Part shown: one piece after another, positions 20,081 through 30,485 of the stretch
How the letters are laid out: the number at the start of each line of letters is the position of its first letter
Position numbering within the stretch: the stretch's first letter is position 1
NCBI GenBank assembly: GCA_963575745.1
Contig: CAUYUJ010009458.1
Span: 1-64,000 of the forward strand
Direction: 5' to 3'
DNA length: 64,000 nucleotides
Origin: Prorocentrum cordatum
Lineage: Eukaryota > Sar > Dinophyceae > Prorocentrales > Prorocentraceae
Program-made: the position numbers and the translations under genes
Notes under the pieces: generated by a model
The model's database searches: none
Told to the model about the DNA's origin: nothing
The model's input: the letters and a program-made list of their open reading frames with translations, nothing else

Positions 20081-22079
20081 AACGACGACGCTGCACTGCG
20101 CACCGCCACAGGCCCTGGCCAGTCCCGCCCTGTGCCCTGGGCTGGTGAACAGATACTCTCCGGCTCGGCCGCGGGGAGCTATGCACCAACCCATGGCGCA
20201 AGCGAGCCAGACCAGGGCCGTCGTTGGTGCGCGGCTGGTTCACGTCGAAGTTCGAACCTCGAGGATCGAGTTCGAAATTTTCTGTCCCTTGGGGGCCCTC
20301 GTTGCCGCGGCTGGGCGCAAGCTGGGGTGCCCATGCATGTAAATCCCCCGGGCCCCTCGGATTCTCTTCCTCCCCCCGTGCCTGGTTCGTGCCTGCTCGC
20401 AAGCCGGAGGGGGGGTGTCCGCCCCTACGTAACGGTCCAGGACGGGCCCAAAGGGGCCCAAGAGAGCTTCAAGCCGCGGTTCGCCGTCCTGGGGCCCTCT
20501 TGGGGTCGGGGCCTTCATGAGAGTAGCTCTCCGCTTGAGGGATGGGCGCCATTCCCACTCTGACGCACCCGGGGCCCGCTCTTAAAGTGCGGGTCGGCGA
20601 CTCACGCGCCTGGGGACCGTCATCGGGGTCCGCGGATTTGCGCCTGGTGGCCCGCGCTGCGGGTCTGCGGGCACACGCGCCTGGCGGGCCCAATCGGGGT
20701 CTGCCGCGGATTGATTGCGGGCGTGCCCTCCTCGCTTCGCTGCCGCTCCGGTCTCCACACGCCTGGCGGGCCCGATCGGGGATCGGGGTCCGCGGATTGG
20801 TTGCGGGTTCGTCGTCGTCGTCGTCCTCGCCCGGGCCCTCGTCGTCGTCGCCCTTGCTTCGAGCCTCCCTGATGCTTCCCGCTCCTGCGCGCCTGGCCCG
20901 TGGCGTGCTGCTGGGCCTCCCAGGAGCCCACGAAAGTGGTGACAGCTTCAAAGATCGGCGAGTCCCCATGTCTGACCCACGTAAGAAGTCACTCAGCTGG
21001 GCCTCCAAGGAGCCCACGAAAGTGGTGATAGTTTGGTCTTAGGCCTGGCCTTCTGGGGCCCGCGACGTTGCGGGGTCGCCCGAAGGTCAATTGCACGCCA
21101 GCTTTTCGTGTGGGGAGCGTGTGCGACGTTGCGGGGTCACCCGAAGCTCCATAGCTCAAAGATGTTCCAGGGGGCACGCGGGCGGGCACCCTCCGCCTCC
21201 TGGGGCCCGGGGCCTTCTTGGGAGTAGCTTCCACGGGGGCAAATCCCACTCTCGGGAGCCCGCTCTTAAAGTGCGGGTCGGCCAGTCTTTGGGGACCGTA
21301 ATCGGTGTCCGCGGATTGCGCCTGGTGGCCCGCGATGCGGGTCTGCGGGCACACGCGCCTGGCGGGCCCAATCGGGGTCTGCCGCGGATTGATTGCGAGT
21401 TCGGGCACCTCGCTCATGCGCCGTTAGCCCATCGCTGGCTCGGGTGCGCCCTCCTCGCTCCCACGCCTGGCGGGCCCGATCGGGGTCCGCGGATTGATTG
21501 CGGCCGGGCCCGCCGGCGGGTTCCCGTCGTTCCTCGCGGCGCCGCGGCGCCCCCGCGGCTCGTGGCAGAACAATTGTGCGCTACGCGCCCGACATGCACG
21601 CCCTCATAGATTAAAGATAGCAATCCTGAGGTTGCCCGCGGCACTAGAATGGGGGGGCGGGCCCGGGCGGGTTTGCCGGAGGTTCCCGCCCCCGCCGTAG
21701 GTGCCAGGACCCTTGAGCCGACCAGCGGCCGCAAGCCGGATGCTTCGCGGCAGGGCAGTTGGCGCAGGGGATCCTTTGTGCTTTACGGCGGCGGGTGGAG
21801 CTCAGGCGTCGTTGGGAAGAGTGGCCCGTCGCTCCTTGCGGCCCCCTCGTGCGAGAACAATCATGCGCTACAGGTAGGCTACAGGCTACAGGATGGCGCC
21901 CATATCGCTCCAAGACGGCCCAAGAGGGACCCTGGACAGCCCGGCCCGAGAGGGCCCATGACGGCTCCAAGAGAGGCTTCAAGAGGGGAAACATTAATTG
22001 AAATTCCCCTTACTCCCCTCGCCGTCGCCGCCCCTGGCCCGAGCTGTCCGTGACCACTTCGGTTCCATGTCTTATTTCA
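20081..22079. other. Duplicated GC-rich segments, no gene recognised
   Basis: A ~160-bp segment beginning CCCGCTCTTAAAGTGCGGGT and ending GCCGCGGATTGATTGCG occurs at about 20577-20720 and again at about 21257-21400. A shorter piece, CCTGGCGGGCCCGATCGGGG, recurs at 20763 and 21467. GAGCCCACGAAAGTGGTGA occurs at 20920 and 21010, and GACGTTGCGGGGTC at 21062 and 21123. 21900-21980 has AAGACGGCCCAAGAGGGACC-type words. 22050-22079 looks like the end of an intron (TCTTATTTCAG). Confidence 0.55.
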
Positions 22080-24260
22080 GATTTTGTTCGATGGCACATG
22101 GCCGCATTGTGGCTGGCATCGTACCCCGACGGCGGAGTGCGAAAACGCTCGCAGGGGCGTCCGCGAGCTTGTCTCGCCCCGCAGCGGTGGTTCCGAGAGC
22201 TCCTCGACGACCATGGCGAGGGCACCGCAGATAGCTTGCTGTACGCGCTGGCCGGCCGGGCGCGCGTCGAGTGCGGCCAGGACCAGAACAAGTTGACGAG
22301 GGTACACGGCTTGATCAGGGTCACGGCGGATAATTGCATGAGCAATGATGGCTCCCTGACGCCGTGGCACAGAGAGTCCTATTTGCAGAGGATGTTGTAT
22401 GATATGCCTCGCGACGACTACGACGTCGCCGTCGTCGATTGCAAAGCTTGCAGTGAGGTTCAAGAGATCAGCCATAAGCTTTCTCGATTTGAGGGCACTG
22501 GAGGATTGTCACTGATATTGTGGACGAAGCCGTTATTCGTTGCGCATTGGGCTGATGCAGCTGGCGAGGTCGGCCTGGATGGCGGGACCTCAGCATCGGA
22601 GCAACTTCGGAGATGGGGGCTCCATGGCGCCGATGCCAACAGCGCCCCTGTGATAGCCGTTCCGTGGCCTATTGCTTTCCTGATCATGAAGGGGCGATGG
22701 AGCCGCATATTGCTGCTGGTCCGTTGGCGTCAAGATCTACATTTGCACCGCAGCAGGTGTCGGCAAATCCCAGGACTGGAGGGTTTCTCCGAAGGGCTTA
22801 GGCGACCCGTCCAGCTCCTCTCCTTCCCTCTCCTCCTCCTCCTCCCTCCTCCTCCCTCCTCCTCCTTCTCATCCTCCCTCCCTCTCCTCCTCCTCCTCCT
22901 CCTCGGATCGCCTACGGCCCTGGGGGAAACCGCCCACCCAGGACCCCTTGCTGAGTGGCCGCCGCCTGGATCCGCAGCGCGGGGCCGGTGCGGCGAGGAA
23001 GAAGACCCGCTGGATCTACGGGATATCCCCGATCTCGACGTGAACGCGTTGTCGGAGATTGGCGCTTCGATCCGCCGATGGGCGCCCAGTATCTTGGTTG
23101 GGGCGGGTGGAGAGGCCCGCCGCGAAGAGCTTGTGCGCCATCTCACAACGTTGGACAAGTGGGCTTTATCTTGGCAGGAATCCATGGGCATGCTGAACTT
23201 GCCGCAGGGAGGAACGAAATTTCGGCACGAGTCCCGCAAGCTCCTTAAAGCAATAATGCTGAGTAGTCGAATCAAAGCTGGCCCTGGTGGCTTGGCCGAT
23301 GTACTCGCGCACTCATTGTCATTGGTATTGCCAGAGTTCCTTCGGCCAGCTTTCATTTCATACACGCTGAGGCCGAAAAAAGGTGATCGGGGCTCTGTGC
23401 CATCTGCCTCTAGTATTAGGCGTGCCGAATTTTCTATGGACGTGGCTATGATGCTGGTGCAGCGTTTGCGCGAGCAGTCGCATGGCCAAAATGTGATAAG
23501 GGTTGCTTGGGCGGATTCATCTCCGCTGGCTGGATACGATTGGATATGGTCTCAATACCGCGACATTTCCGTGAGGGACGTGCCGGCGACCTTCAAGGCA
23601 GTTCAAAAGTTGCAGAGGGCATTGTCCGAGTATGCGGAGACTTCGGATCACGATGATGACGCGAGCATCATGGAGGCAGATGCAGTCGCCCTCGGGTGGC
23701 AACCGTGGCTAGACAAAATCAATAAGGCAGTTCGCGAGCATATCAACCCACCGGCTGCGCTCGGGAGTGGGTGCAGAGGGTTATCCGACAAGTGCAGTGC
23801 GGAAGCATATAAAATGCATTTGCAGGTGCCGCGATCGGTTCCATTGGGCAAACACTGCGCCACATACATATCACATACTAGCGACCTCGGGGTCGAGATT
23901 GGGGTCCCGGACTTCAGCGTCAACGGCGACCCCGCTAGCCTCCTGAAGCATTGGATTGACCGGGCGGGGATGCCTGCCGACATGGACGTTCACGCCGCCG
24001 ATCCGCTAATGAGTGATTTCGAAGGCCCAGAGATGGCCGCCGACGATTGCGAGTCTGATCAGGGAGAGCCTCAGCCAGAGCAAGATGACGATACGAGTTT
24101 CATGTACCCGAATGCCGTGCCAATATCCAACTGCCTGTACGGCATTTCCCGCCGCCACCGTGCCAACCCAGCATTCTCGGTGGCAGCTCAGCCTGGCCTC
24201 GGGCCTCAGGGGCACCCGCGCCGTGCAGCCCTTGTGTGGGCGCTTCGTGTTGCGCGGGTG
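22080..24260 (+). CDS. Large uncharacterised dinoflagellate-type protein, N-terminal part
   Basis: One continuous frame, probably starting at an acceptor (TTATTTCAG|AT, 22079/22080) rather than at an ATG, since no ATG opens the frame upstream. Residues here are numbered as if codon 1 were at 22050. Segment 1 (22080 to about 22715) reads DFVRWHMAALWLASYP... with WTKPLFVAHWADAAGE. A CCT microsatellite (22815-22910) encoding Leu/Pro/Ser probably marks an intron read through by chance. Segment 2 (about 22985-24120) contains RRWAPSILVGAG, HLTTLDKWALSWQESM, a region rich in small hydrophobics, and IRVAWADSSPLAGYDWIWS with Asp 489. The tail is acidic (DCESDQGEPQPEQDDD). The C-terminus is uncertain because an intron probably lies between here and 24651. 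The ADSSP word and helical context suggest, to me only by pattern, the first strand of an RNase-H-like DDE fold. No function is established. Confidence 0.75.
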
Positions 24261-24650
24261 CGGGTGTGATGTACCAGTCCATCCGCTGTTTCGGGCGCGC
24301 CAGTCCATCTGCTGTTTCGGGCGGCCGTGTCTTCTTTTCCGCGCGCCGCGTGTAAGCACTGTTTGAAGGAAAAGTGTTCGATTGCGTTGTAGGGCAGACG
24401 CGGCTCAGATCGTGGCGTTGGAATCTATGGCGACGATGACCATGACGACGAGCCAGGGAGGGCGAGAAGGAGGGGGAGAGAGGAGAGAGGGTCACCGAGT
24501 GAGCTTGAGAGCTCTGGCCATTCTTTGACACGTTGACAATTATGCCATTGGCCTTCGATGGCGCGATGGGAAATATTGCCTGAGGTTTGTCATGCTGACA
24601 GGGGGAGTCCATCATAAGCAGCAGAGCCCCCCCTTACTTGACATTCTAGC
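24261..24650. other. Probable intron between two parts of the large gene
   Basis: No coding frame crosses it. It separates a frame ending in an acidic tail followed by non-conserved residues from a frame that opens after a TAG at 24648-24650. Donor not identified; acceptor candidates are CTAG at 24650 and CTACAG at 24701. Confidence 0.5.
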
Positions 24651-27600
24651 GCGCCTCAGCGTGTCGGGCCAGGTGGGCACGGCGGCGGATATGGACTACA
24701 GCATATCGTCAGCAATATGAGCGAAGACGTTCACAATTGTCTTAGCCACTGGGAGGTGTATTTCAAGCAGCTCAAGCAGCTCGAGGCATTCATTCGGGTG
24801 GATGAGCGCAGGCAGCGATTTATCTGGACGTGCCTGCGCAACACTCCTCATGCAAAGTTCGAGTATCGCTTCGAAAGGTTTAAAGGTTCGCTGTGCGAAG
24901 ATCGTTGGCACGAGGTTGTTTCTTTCGTCAGGAACGTCACGCCTTTGCTTGACCCTTTGGCGACGGCGTGGGACGAGGGGAGGTACGTCCGAGGCGTCGA
25001 CTTTGAGGGGAACCAGCGTGAGAAACAGGCGAAGACCCAACAGAGGCAAGATCAATTGCAAGGCTTGCACGCTTTCGACCCTACGAAGGTTACTGAGATT
25101 CTGAATTCTTCTTTGTTCTTCTTGTATACCAGTATGACTCTGCTCATCGACGAAGTGCCCGACTCACTTGCACGGCGCGCCGAGGCATGCCCATGCCACA
25201 GGGATGTGATGGACAGTCTAAGCGAATATCAGTGCCGAAAGCTTCTGGAGAAACATTATGGTCAGGGTATCACAACATGCCCCATGGCGGGCAAGCTGCT
25301 CCCCGAGCTCGTGGCAGGCGAACTACAGGAGGCTTGTGAGCGAGTGTGGAGCAATCAAGAATCAGCATTGTTCAAAATTCCTTGGAGGGGGTCGCCTCCA
25401 TCACAGAACGACTGGAGCATTATCACGGCCGATTTCAACAAAGCCAAAGCGTCATCATTGGCATACCTCAAGCTCAAGACGTCGTACCTTCAAAGATTAC
25501 CGTGGTTATTGATCCAGCTGCCTCTGGCCATTCCGCCGCTGTCGGCCACCGCGCCGCTGGTTCGGGTCTCGGGCCGCAGTCCCGTTCGGGTTCGGGGGGA
25601 AGGGTCGGTGGAGGATGTGGGCACTAAAGGTGGATATTCGTCTTGGGGCCGCTCGGGTTTCGGGCCCAAGCGGCGAATTGCTCGGAGAGGAGGGGGCCTT
25701 CAGAAGACTACAGAAACCTTACCATGGGCACTCCAACGCGCCACGGCTGCGCAGGCGCAGATGCGGATCGCGCTCGGGCACCTCCGAGAGGACGTAGCGG
25801 TACAGTACGCCAGGAAGATCCGGGAGGCTTTTGACCGAGATCCTCGACGCGAAGCCCATCATCGGCATACTTGGAAACGCCTTCGGCCAGGGTCCAAGTT
25901 CGCTGCGGCTTTGGAGCGGCTGAGCCAGGGGGTGCCCAGATCCGAGTTGCCCGTGGAGTTTCAGGTGGAAGTGTTCAGCTACAGGTTTCTGGCAGCGGTG
26001 GAGACCACGATCGAGGAGAAGCATGGTCGGGTGTCCATGGCAAAGAGAAAACATCATATCGGGCCGGTGCGCATATCATTAGCGAACAGGCTCCCGCTTC
26101 TGGAGCGCTGGCTTCGGAAGGGCCATATTGACAGCGATGTTCTATTGCAGGAGTTCTCTCTGGCCAGGTCATTGCGATCGATCCCCGGTCTTCTTGACGT
26201 TGCGGACCACCCCGCCCTTGCGAATGCCAAGTCGTTCAGCAGCCCCAAGGTACTGACCAGACTGATTTACCATTGCGACATTGCCAGCATGTGCGCGGGG
26301 TCGACAGCAGCGAAGACTTTCCACGAGAAGCGGAAAAGAGCTCATGCCCATCAAGAGGCTAAATTGTTGGACACGGCGGGCCATGGCAAAGGCCAGCTCA
26401 CGTGGGACCGCGTTTTGCAAGGGGCCGTGGAGGATCACTTTATGAAACTCCATGCCGATGATGAGAGCAGCTTCTACGTGGCCCCACGGGCTCACATACT
26501 GTTGCGATCCTTTGATATGGACATGGACGAGCCGCTCACGAAGCGGGCTCGCACAGATGCCCAACTTGCTCTTGCTGCCGCTGCCGAGTCTGAAGAGGAC
26601 GCAGATCCACCGCCTCCCGACTTGGATGACGTCACCGGACCCGGACTCGACCCCCTGATCTATTTCAGAATCGCAGTGCGGAACCCGTCCAACAAGCGAG
26701 TCATCAGAGTCCCAGTGGGCGCAGGTGGTCGGTTGCAGCGAGGTGCGGCGGTGACCGCGCATAAGATCATCACCAGGATTGGCGACTCGACCGTTGTTTC
26801 ATCCGCTTCAGCTTCAGGCGAGGACCTCTCTGATCCATTGCAGATGTTGCGACCTGTCTCGCACGCCGACTCGATTCAGGAATGGGCGCCGAAGTTTCAA
26901 AAGTTTGGTAAAAAAACAATGCGATGGAACTTGAGGGACGCGGCCCATCTCGATCTTGACTGGCAGGCAATGCAAACAGTCATCCGTGGCATGGTCGACT
27001 TGGCGGCCTTCCCCAGCAACAGTACATCATTGGGGTTCACAGCCACGGAGCGGCAGTTGCGCGTGGTTCAATCTCTGCGGGACGTTGGCATCGTCGAGGA
27101 AAGAGTGTCTCACGGTGGCAATTGCAATAGATGGTTTTTCACAGAGCAAGGGGCCCAGAAATTGGAATCAGCTGCTCTGCTCTCCGACCCCGCACCTGTA
27201 TTTGCGCTTCGGGATGGGATTTCACGAGACCAGGCTACCACGTTCGAGTTGCTTCTGATCTTGGGGAAGGATGGATGGGAATGGGAGGAGTGGGCGCCGC
27301 CGTCAAAAAGGACGAAGCGGCACGATGGCAAATTCCTTCCATACGTCAAAGGTGGCGACAAGGTCTTTTATTCGGGCGCGACGCTCGCTCAAAAATACGT
27401 GGCTGTGTTGGCGTCTGCAGATGAGCTGTTCGAGAGGGGATTGCTTGCCATCGAACATGGTTTGAGCGAGAAGCAGTACGGGAAGTATTTGAAATATGAC
27501 TTTGATCACGCAGCTCTCGAAGATGAAGGTTTGATGGATTTGGACGACGTTGACGACGGCGCAGCGCCAACGTTGGAGTTGGAGGACGCGGGGGCCCAGG

Positions 27601-28454
27601 AAGCAGAGGCGGATGCCGATGATGACGTGGACGCAGCACTGGCGGATCTCTTGGATGGCGATGGTATCGGAGGAACCTCGACGCCGCAGGGGCCCAGCTC
27701 ACCGCGTTCGCCGCCGCCTTCGCCGCCAAGCGCGCCTCTGGCAGAGGCTGAGAACGCAGACGCAGATGAGGTCTCGCTCGCCGCCCTCGCCCATGGATTG
27801 CGACCTCCGGTGATCTTGCGAGATTTCCTCGAGCAGTGGATCCCCAATTCGAAGTTCGGTGTATTCCATTTCCTGGAAAAGATGCCAGGCCCTGGGTGCG
27901 AGCAAGGGGGCTATTATGTGACATGCCCATTCCACCGCTCGAACAGCAAGTCTGGTTGCAAGAGGTTTTTACAACATCGAGGGCCTTCGGACGACGACAA
28001 GCTGCACACTCTCAAGTTGTTGGCCTGGTGGTGCGTCGGGGCGCCCGGTTTCGACCGCCAGCGATCGCACCTCCGCGCGCCGCTGGATCCTGACTTGTGC
28101 CCGTCGTGGGAATTTCTGGCCGATCGCAAGATTGTTGGAAAACCTCCTCGTCCGCTGACTGACGTGGAACTAGACGCTAGCGGTGTTGGCGCTGGCGGTG
28201 ACGCTGGCGGTGTTGGCGCTGATCCACCCGCTGGCGGCGGAGACGCTGGCGGTGTTGGCGCTGATCCCCCACCCCCCGGAGGTGGGCGCGGTCGCGGGGG
28301 CCGCGGCCGCGGGGGCCGTGGCGGCGGCGCGGCGCCGGCAGCTCGCGGTCGCGGCCGCGGGCGCGGCCGCGGCGGCGCGCGCGGCGGCGGCACCGGCAGC
28401 TCGAGCAGCAGCAGCAGCAGCTCGAGCAGTGACAACAGCACCGACTCCGATTGA
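24651..28454 (+). CDS. Large uncharacterised dinoflagellate-type protein, C-terminal part
   Basis: One frame of about 1,265 codons to a TGA at 28452-28454. An ATG lies at 24717, but protein-like sequence (GLQHIVSN) precedes it, so the true start is an upstream exon. Numbering from 24717: residues 1-100 contain HNCLSHWEVYFKQLKQLEAF and a WHEVVSFVRN segment. About 160-215 hold a possible zinc site, CPCH...C with TTCPMAGKLLPELVAGEL. About 415-450 read FSYRFLAAVETTIEEKH with Glu 429. About 600-645 are acidic. About 1075-1125 hold CPFHRSNSKSGCKRF and WWCVGAPGFDRQ. The C-terminus is Gly-Val-Gly-Ala repeats, an RGG-type GRGRGGRGRGG stretch and poly-Ser. From memory this layout resembles a family widespread in dinoflagellates and of unknown function. 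A transposase origin (with Asp 489 of the preceding part and Glu 429 here) is a hypothesis. Confidence 0.8.
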   Translation, partial: APQRVGPGGHGGGYGLQHIVSNMSEDVHNCLSHWEVYFKQLKQLEAFIRVDERRQRFIWTCLRNTPHAKFEYRFERFKGSLCEDRWHEVVSFVRNVTPLLDPLATAWDEGRYVRGVDFEGNQREKQAKTQQRQDQLQGLHAFDPTKVTEILNSSLFFLYTSMTLLIDEVPDSLARRAEACPCHRDVMDSLSEYQCRKLLEKHYGQGITTCPMAGKLLPELVAGELQEACERVWSNQESALFKIPWRGSPPSQNDWSIITADFNKAKASSLAYLKLKTSYLQRLPWLLIQLPLAIPPLSATAPLVRVSGRSPVRVRGEGSVEDVGTKGGYSSWGRSGFGPKRRIARRGGGLQKTTETLPWALQRATAAQAQMRIALGHLREDVAVQYARKIREAFDRDPRREAHHRHTWKRLRPGSKFAAALERLSQGVPRSELPVEFQVEVFSYRFLAAVETTIEEKHGRVSMAKRKHHIGPVRISLANRLPLLERWLRKGHIDSDVLLQEFSLARSLRSIPGLLDVADHPALANAKSFSSPKVLTRLIYHCDIASMCAGSTAAKTFHEKRKRAHAHQEAKLLDTAGHGKGQLTWDRVLQGAVEDHFMKLHADDESSFYVAPRAHILLRSFDMDMDEPLTKRARTDAQLALAAAAESEEDADPPPPDLDDVTGPGLDPLIYFRIAVRNPSNKRVIRVPVGAGGRLQRGAAVTAHKIITRIGDSTVVSSASASGEDLSDPLQMLRPVSHADSIQEWAPKFQKFGKKTMRWNLRDAAHLDLDWQAMQTVIRGMVDLAAFPSNSTSLGFTATERQLRVVQSLRDVGIVEERVSHGGNCNRWFFTEQGAQKLESAALLSDPAPVFALRDGISRDQATTFELLLILGKDGWEWEEWAPPSKRTKRHDGKFLPYVKGGDKVFYSGATLAQKYVAVLASADELFERGLLAIEHGLSEKQYGKYLKYDFDHAALEDEGLMDLDDVDDGAAPTLELEDAGAQEAEADADDDVDAALADLLDGDGIGGTSTPQGPSSPRSPPPSPPSAPLAEAENADADEVSLAALAHGLRPPVILRDFLEQWIPNSKFGVFHFLEKMPGPGCEQGGYYVTCPFHRSNSKSGCKRFLQHRGPSDDDKLHTLKLLAWWCVGAPGFDRQRSHLRAPLDPDLCPSWEFLADRKIVGKPPRPLTDVELDASGVGAGGDAGGVGADPPAGGGDAGGVGADPPPPGGGRGRGGRGRGGRGGGAAPAARGRGRGRGRGGARGGGTGSSSSSSSSSSSDNSTDSD

Positions 28455-28857
28455 AGGTGCTTGCTGCAAGAGTGCTTCCTCGCTTCCTCCTCGTCTTCGT
28501 CGTCGTCGTCCTCATCCTCCTCATCCCTCCCTCCCTCTCTCCCTCCCTCTCCCCCTCCCTTCCCCTCCGCCTCCCGCTCCCCCTCCCCCCTCCTCATCCT
28601 CCACCCTGGGCGGGTATATGTCCGAAGGGTACCCTTGCAGCTCCTTGCTCGTTCGGCCAATCATTGTCCAGCTTCGACGTCCAAGGACGTCCAATTTGCA
28701 TGGTCCAAGGGCCTTGCATCCGTACCTTGCGCCCTTACTATCTACTTCGACTGTAAACAGCGGCGTGGGGTATGATCGCGCCGCGCGGGCGCGTGCAGTC
28801 TCTCGCGGCTGCCAATGGGAGATGTGAGAGTAGCCCGAGGCCCGACGCTCGGAGATG
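28455..28857. other. 3' flank: pyrimidine-rich tract then dispersed repeat
   Basis: 28490-28610 is GTC-, CCT- and CCCT-rich. 28640-28755 carries CGACGTCCAAGGACGTCC, CCTTGCATCCGTACCTTGCG and CCCTTACTATCTACTTCGAC, related to repeats at 16510, 19055 and 45405. No gene recognised. Confidence 0.5.
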
Positions 28858-29003
28858 GGCTCCCACGAAGGCGCCAAGTCATTCGAGCTTCGCGGCTCGA
28901 GGTCCCCATTCCTCCTCCCCCTCCTCTTCTCCCCTTCGCGGGGCGGCGCGAGAGGGCGAAGTCATTCGCGCTTCGCGGAGCGCGAGGCGCGAAGCTAGGA
29001 GCC
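28858..29003 (+). repeat. Dispersed CGCGAAG element, forward copy
   Basis: Starts GGGCTCCCACGAAGGCGCC, with half-sites AAGTCATTCGAGCTTCGCGG and AAGTCATTCGCGCTTCGCGG around a CATTCCTCCTCCCCCTC spacer. It lies about 100 bp after an AAGGATGCAAG-type repeat, the same order as at 45.4-45.7 kb. Confidence 0.88.
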
Positions 29004-29309
29004 CTTTGGATCAGCAGCAAATGCAATCCCACGCTATCTTTATCATATTAATAGCTCGACAACAATTCGTTCAATAGTTCGATTGTGTTTGTACCGTCGT
29101 GCCGTCTCAGTTCTCAGGCCCGCTGGCATCGTTAAGAATGATGCAGTGACATTGCTGTAAACGTTTCCAGGCGTTTTTGCCTCGGCGCCGGCAACGTATC
29201 CTTGGAAGCGGAGGCTCGCCCTCGAGCGAGGGCGCGTGAACCCGCCAGACTTCTTCGCAATTTACTCCGAGACGCCCTGGGCGCGCCAGGCCTAGCCGCA
29301 GCCATTGAG

Positions 29310-29792
29310 ATGGCGCCCAAGCGGCAGGGCCCCAACGCCGACGATGCCGCGGAGGCGGCGCCCGCGGCGGCGGCGGGCGCGGAGGCGGCGGGGGCCGCGG
29401 ACGCGGCTTGCGCAGAGCCCTCGCCGGCAAAGAAGGCGAAGCGGCCTGGGCCGCCTAGGCCTTCGGGCCCCAGCGGCGGCAGCCGCGCGGCCAGAGAGCG
29501 CGACGCCGCCCGCGCGGCCCTCAGCGACGCCCAGGCGGCCCTTAGCGAGGCCCAGACGGCCGCCCGCGAGGCCCACGAAGGCCGCCAGAGAGCTGAGGAG
29601 GGCCAGCGCGCGGCGGTGGAAGAGGCGCGGCGCTTACGGGGTCGCCTCGAGGAGGCTGAGGCCGCGGCCGCGGCCGCGGACCGCGGTTGGGAGCGGTGGT
29701 GCGATATCCTTGATATCAATCCACCACGCAGGTCGAGCGGCACAGGCACGCGCGAGTTTTCGCCGCGCTCGCCGCGCCGGCGCAGGCGCTGA
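29310..29792 (+). CDS. Small alanine-rich coiled-coil protein
   Basis: A 160-residue frame from an ATG at 29310 to a TGA at 29790-29792; the frame is open further upstream but the first ATG-initiated part looks best. Residues 1-60 are Ala/Pro-rich with a basic PAKKAKRPGPPRP stretch that could be a nuclear localisation signal. About 60-125 are Ala/Arg/Glu/Gln heptad-like (AQAALSEAQTAAREAHEGRQ, then VEEARRLRGRLEEAEAAAAA), typical of a coiled coil. The end reads RGWERWCDILDINPPRRSSG then a Ser/Arg-rich tail. Single exon. I recognise no family. The ORF could be fortuitous in this GC-rich DNA, but the coherent domain order argues for a gene. Confidence 0.5.
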   Translation: MAPKRQGPNADDAAEAAPAAAAGAEAAGAADAACAEPSPAKKAKRPGPPRPSGPSGGSRAARERDAARAALSDAQAALSEAQTAAREAHEGRQRAEEGQRAAVEEARRLRGRLEEAEAAAAAADRGWERWCDILDINPPRRSSGTGTREFSPRSPRRRRR

Positions 29793-29861
29793 GGACTTCG
29801 GGGTGCAAGTTGTTGCAAGTGCGACGGCGGGTGGGGCGAAGCAAGGCGAATTTCTTTGGCC

Positions 29862-30170
29862 ACGAACCGTGTGAGGGTGCGCCCAAATGAGGTGGTGGTG
29901 CCATCAATGTGAACCCTACCACTGGGGCAGCGGAGCTCCGATGGGCCGTGCGAGGGGTGCGCCATAATGGGGCGGCGGTGCCATGCGGAACCCGCCAGCG
30001 GGGCCTTGGGGTGGAGCTCCCCATGGGGCCGCGAACCGCGCGAGGGGTGCGCCAGAACGGGGCGACGGTGCCATGCGGACCTTGCCTCTGGGGCTTTCGG
30101 TAGAGTTCTCTATCGGGCCACAAGCCGCGTGAAAGGTGCGCTGGGATGGGGCGGCGGTGCCATGCCGGCG
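29862..30170 (+). repeat. 90-bp satellite, block B (diverged subtype)
   Basis: Three to four units marked by CGAACCGTGTGAGGG, GGTGGTGCCATCAATGTG and GGGGCCTTGGGGTGGAGCTC. The CGGGACGCATGCGGGCACAC part of block A is replaced here by GGGGCGGCGGTGCCATGCGG. Confidence 0.85.
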
Positions 30171-30485
30171 CCCTCCAGAACAGAACCATGCAACACCGCG
30201 CGCGCGCGCGCAGGGGTCTGCGCCCTCCAGAACAGAACCATACAACACCAGAAACGATGATGTGAACTTGGAAATCCGATCGGTCGTCGTTAAAGTTTTG
30301 GTTTAGTTTCCAAGCAAACATGGCTTTCGTGTTGTGAGAAACACAGAGCTCCCAACGCGCGCGCGCGCGGAAGAGTCTGTGTCCTCCAGAACAGAACCAT
30401 ACAACAACAGAGACGAAGAAATCCGATCAGTCGCCGTTAAGGTTTCATGGGTCTCCAGGCCAACATGGCGATTTTCGTATTGACG
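30171..30485 (+). repeat. GC-hairpin repeat family 2, short block
   Basis: About two units of CTCCAGAACAGAACCATACA, ACACCAGAAACGATG, TCCGATCGGTCGTCGTTAA, GTTTCCAAGCAAACATGG and a CGCGCGCGCG run. The same family forms the larger block at 33430-34550. Confidence 0.85.

Noticed and set aside
22900-22960. A 2A-like 'stop-carry-on' peptide (GETAHPGP) after a Leu-rich run
   Set aside because: Only the PGP end fits; the required Asp-x-Glu-x-Asn before it is missing, and the segment probably lies in or next to an intron.
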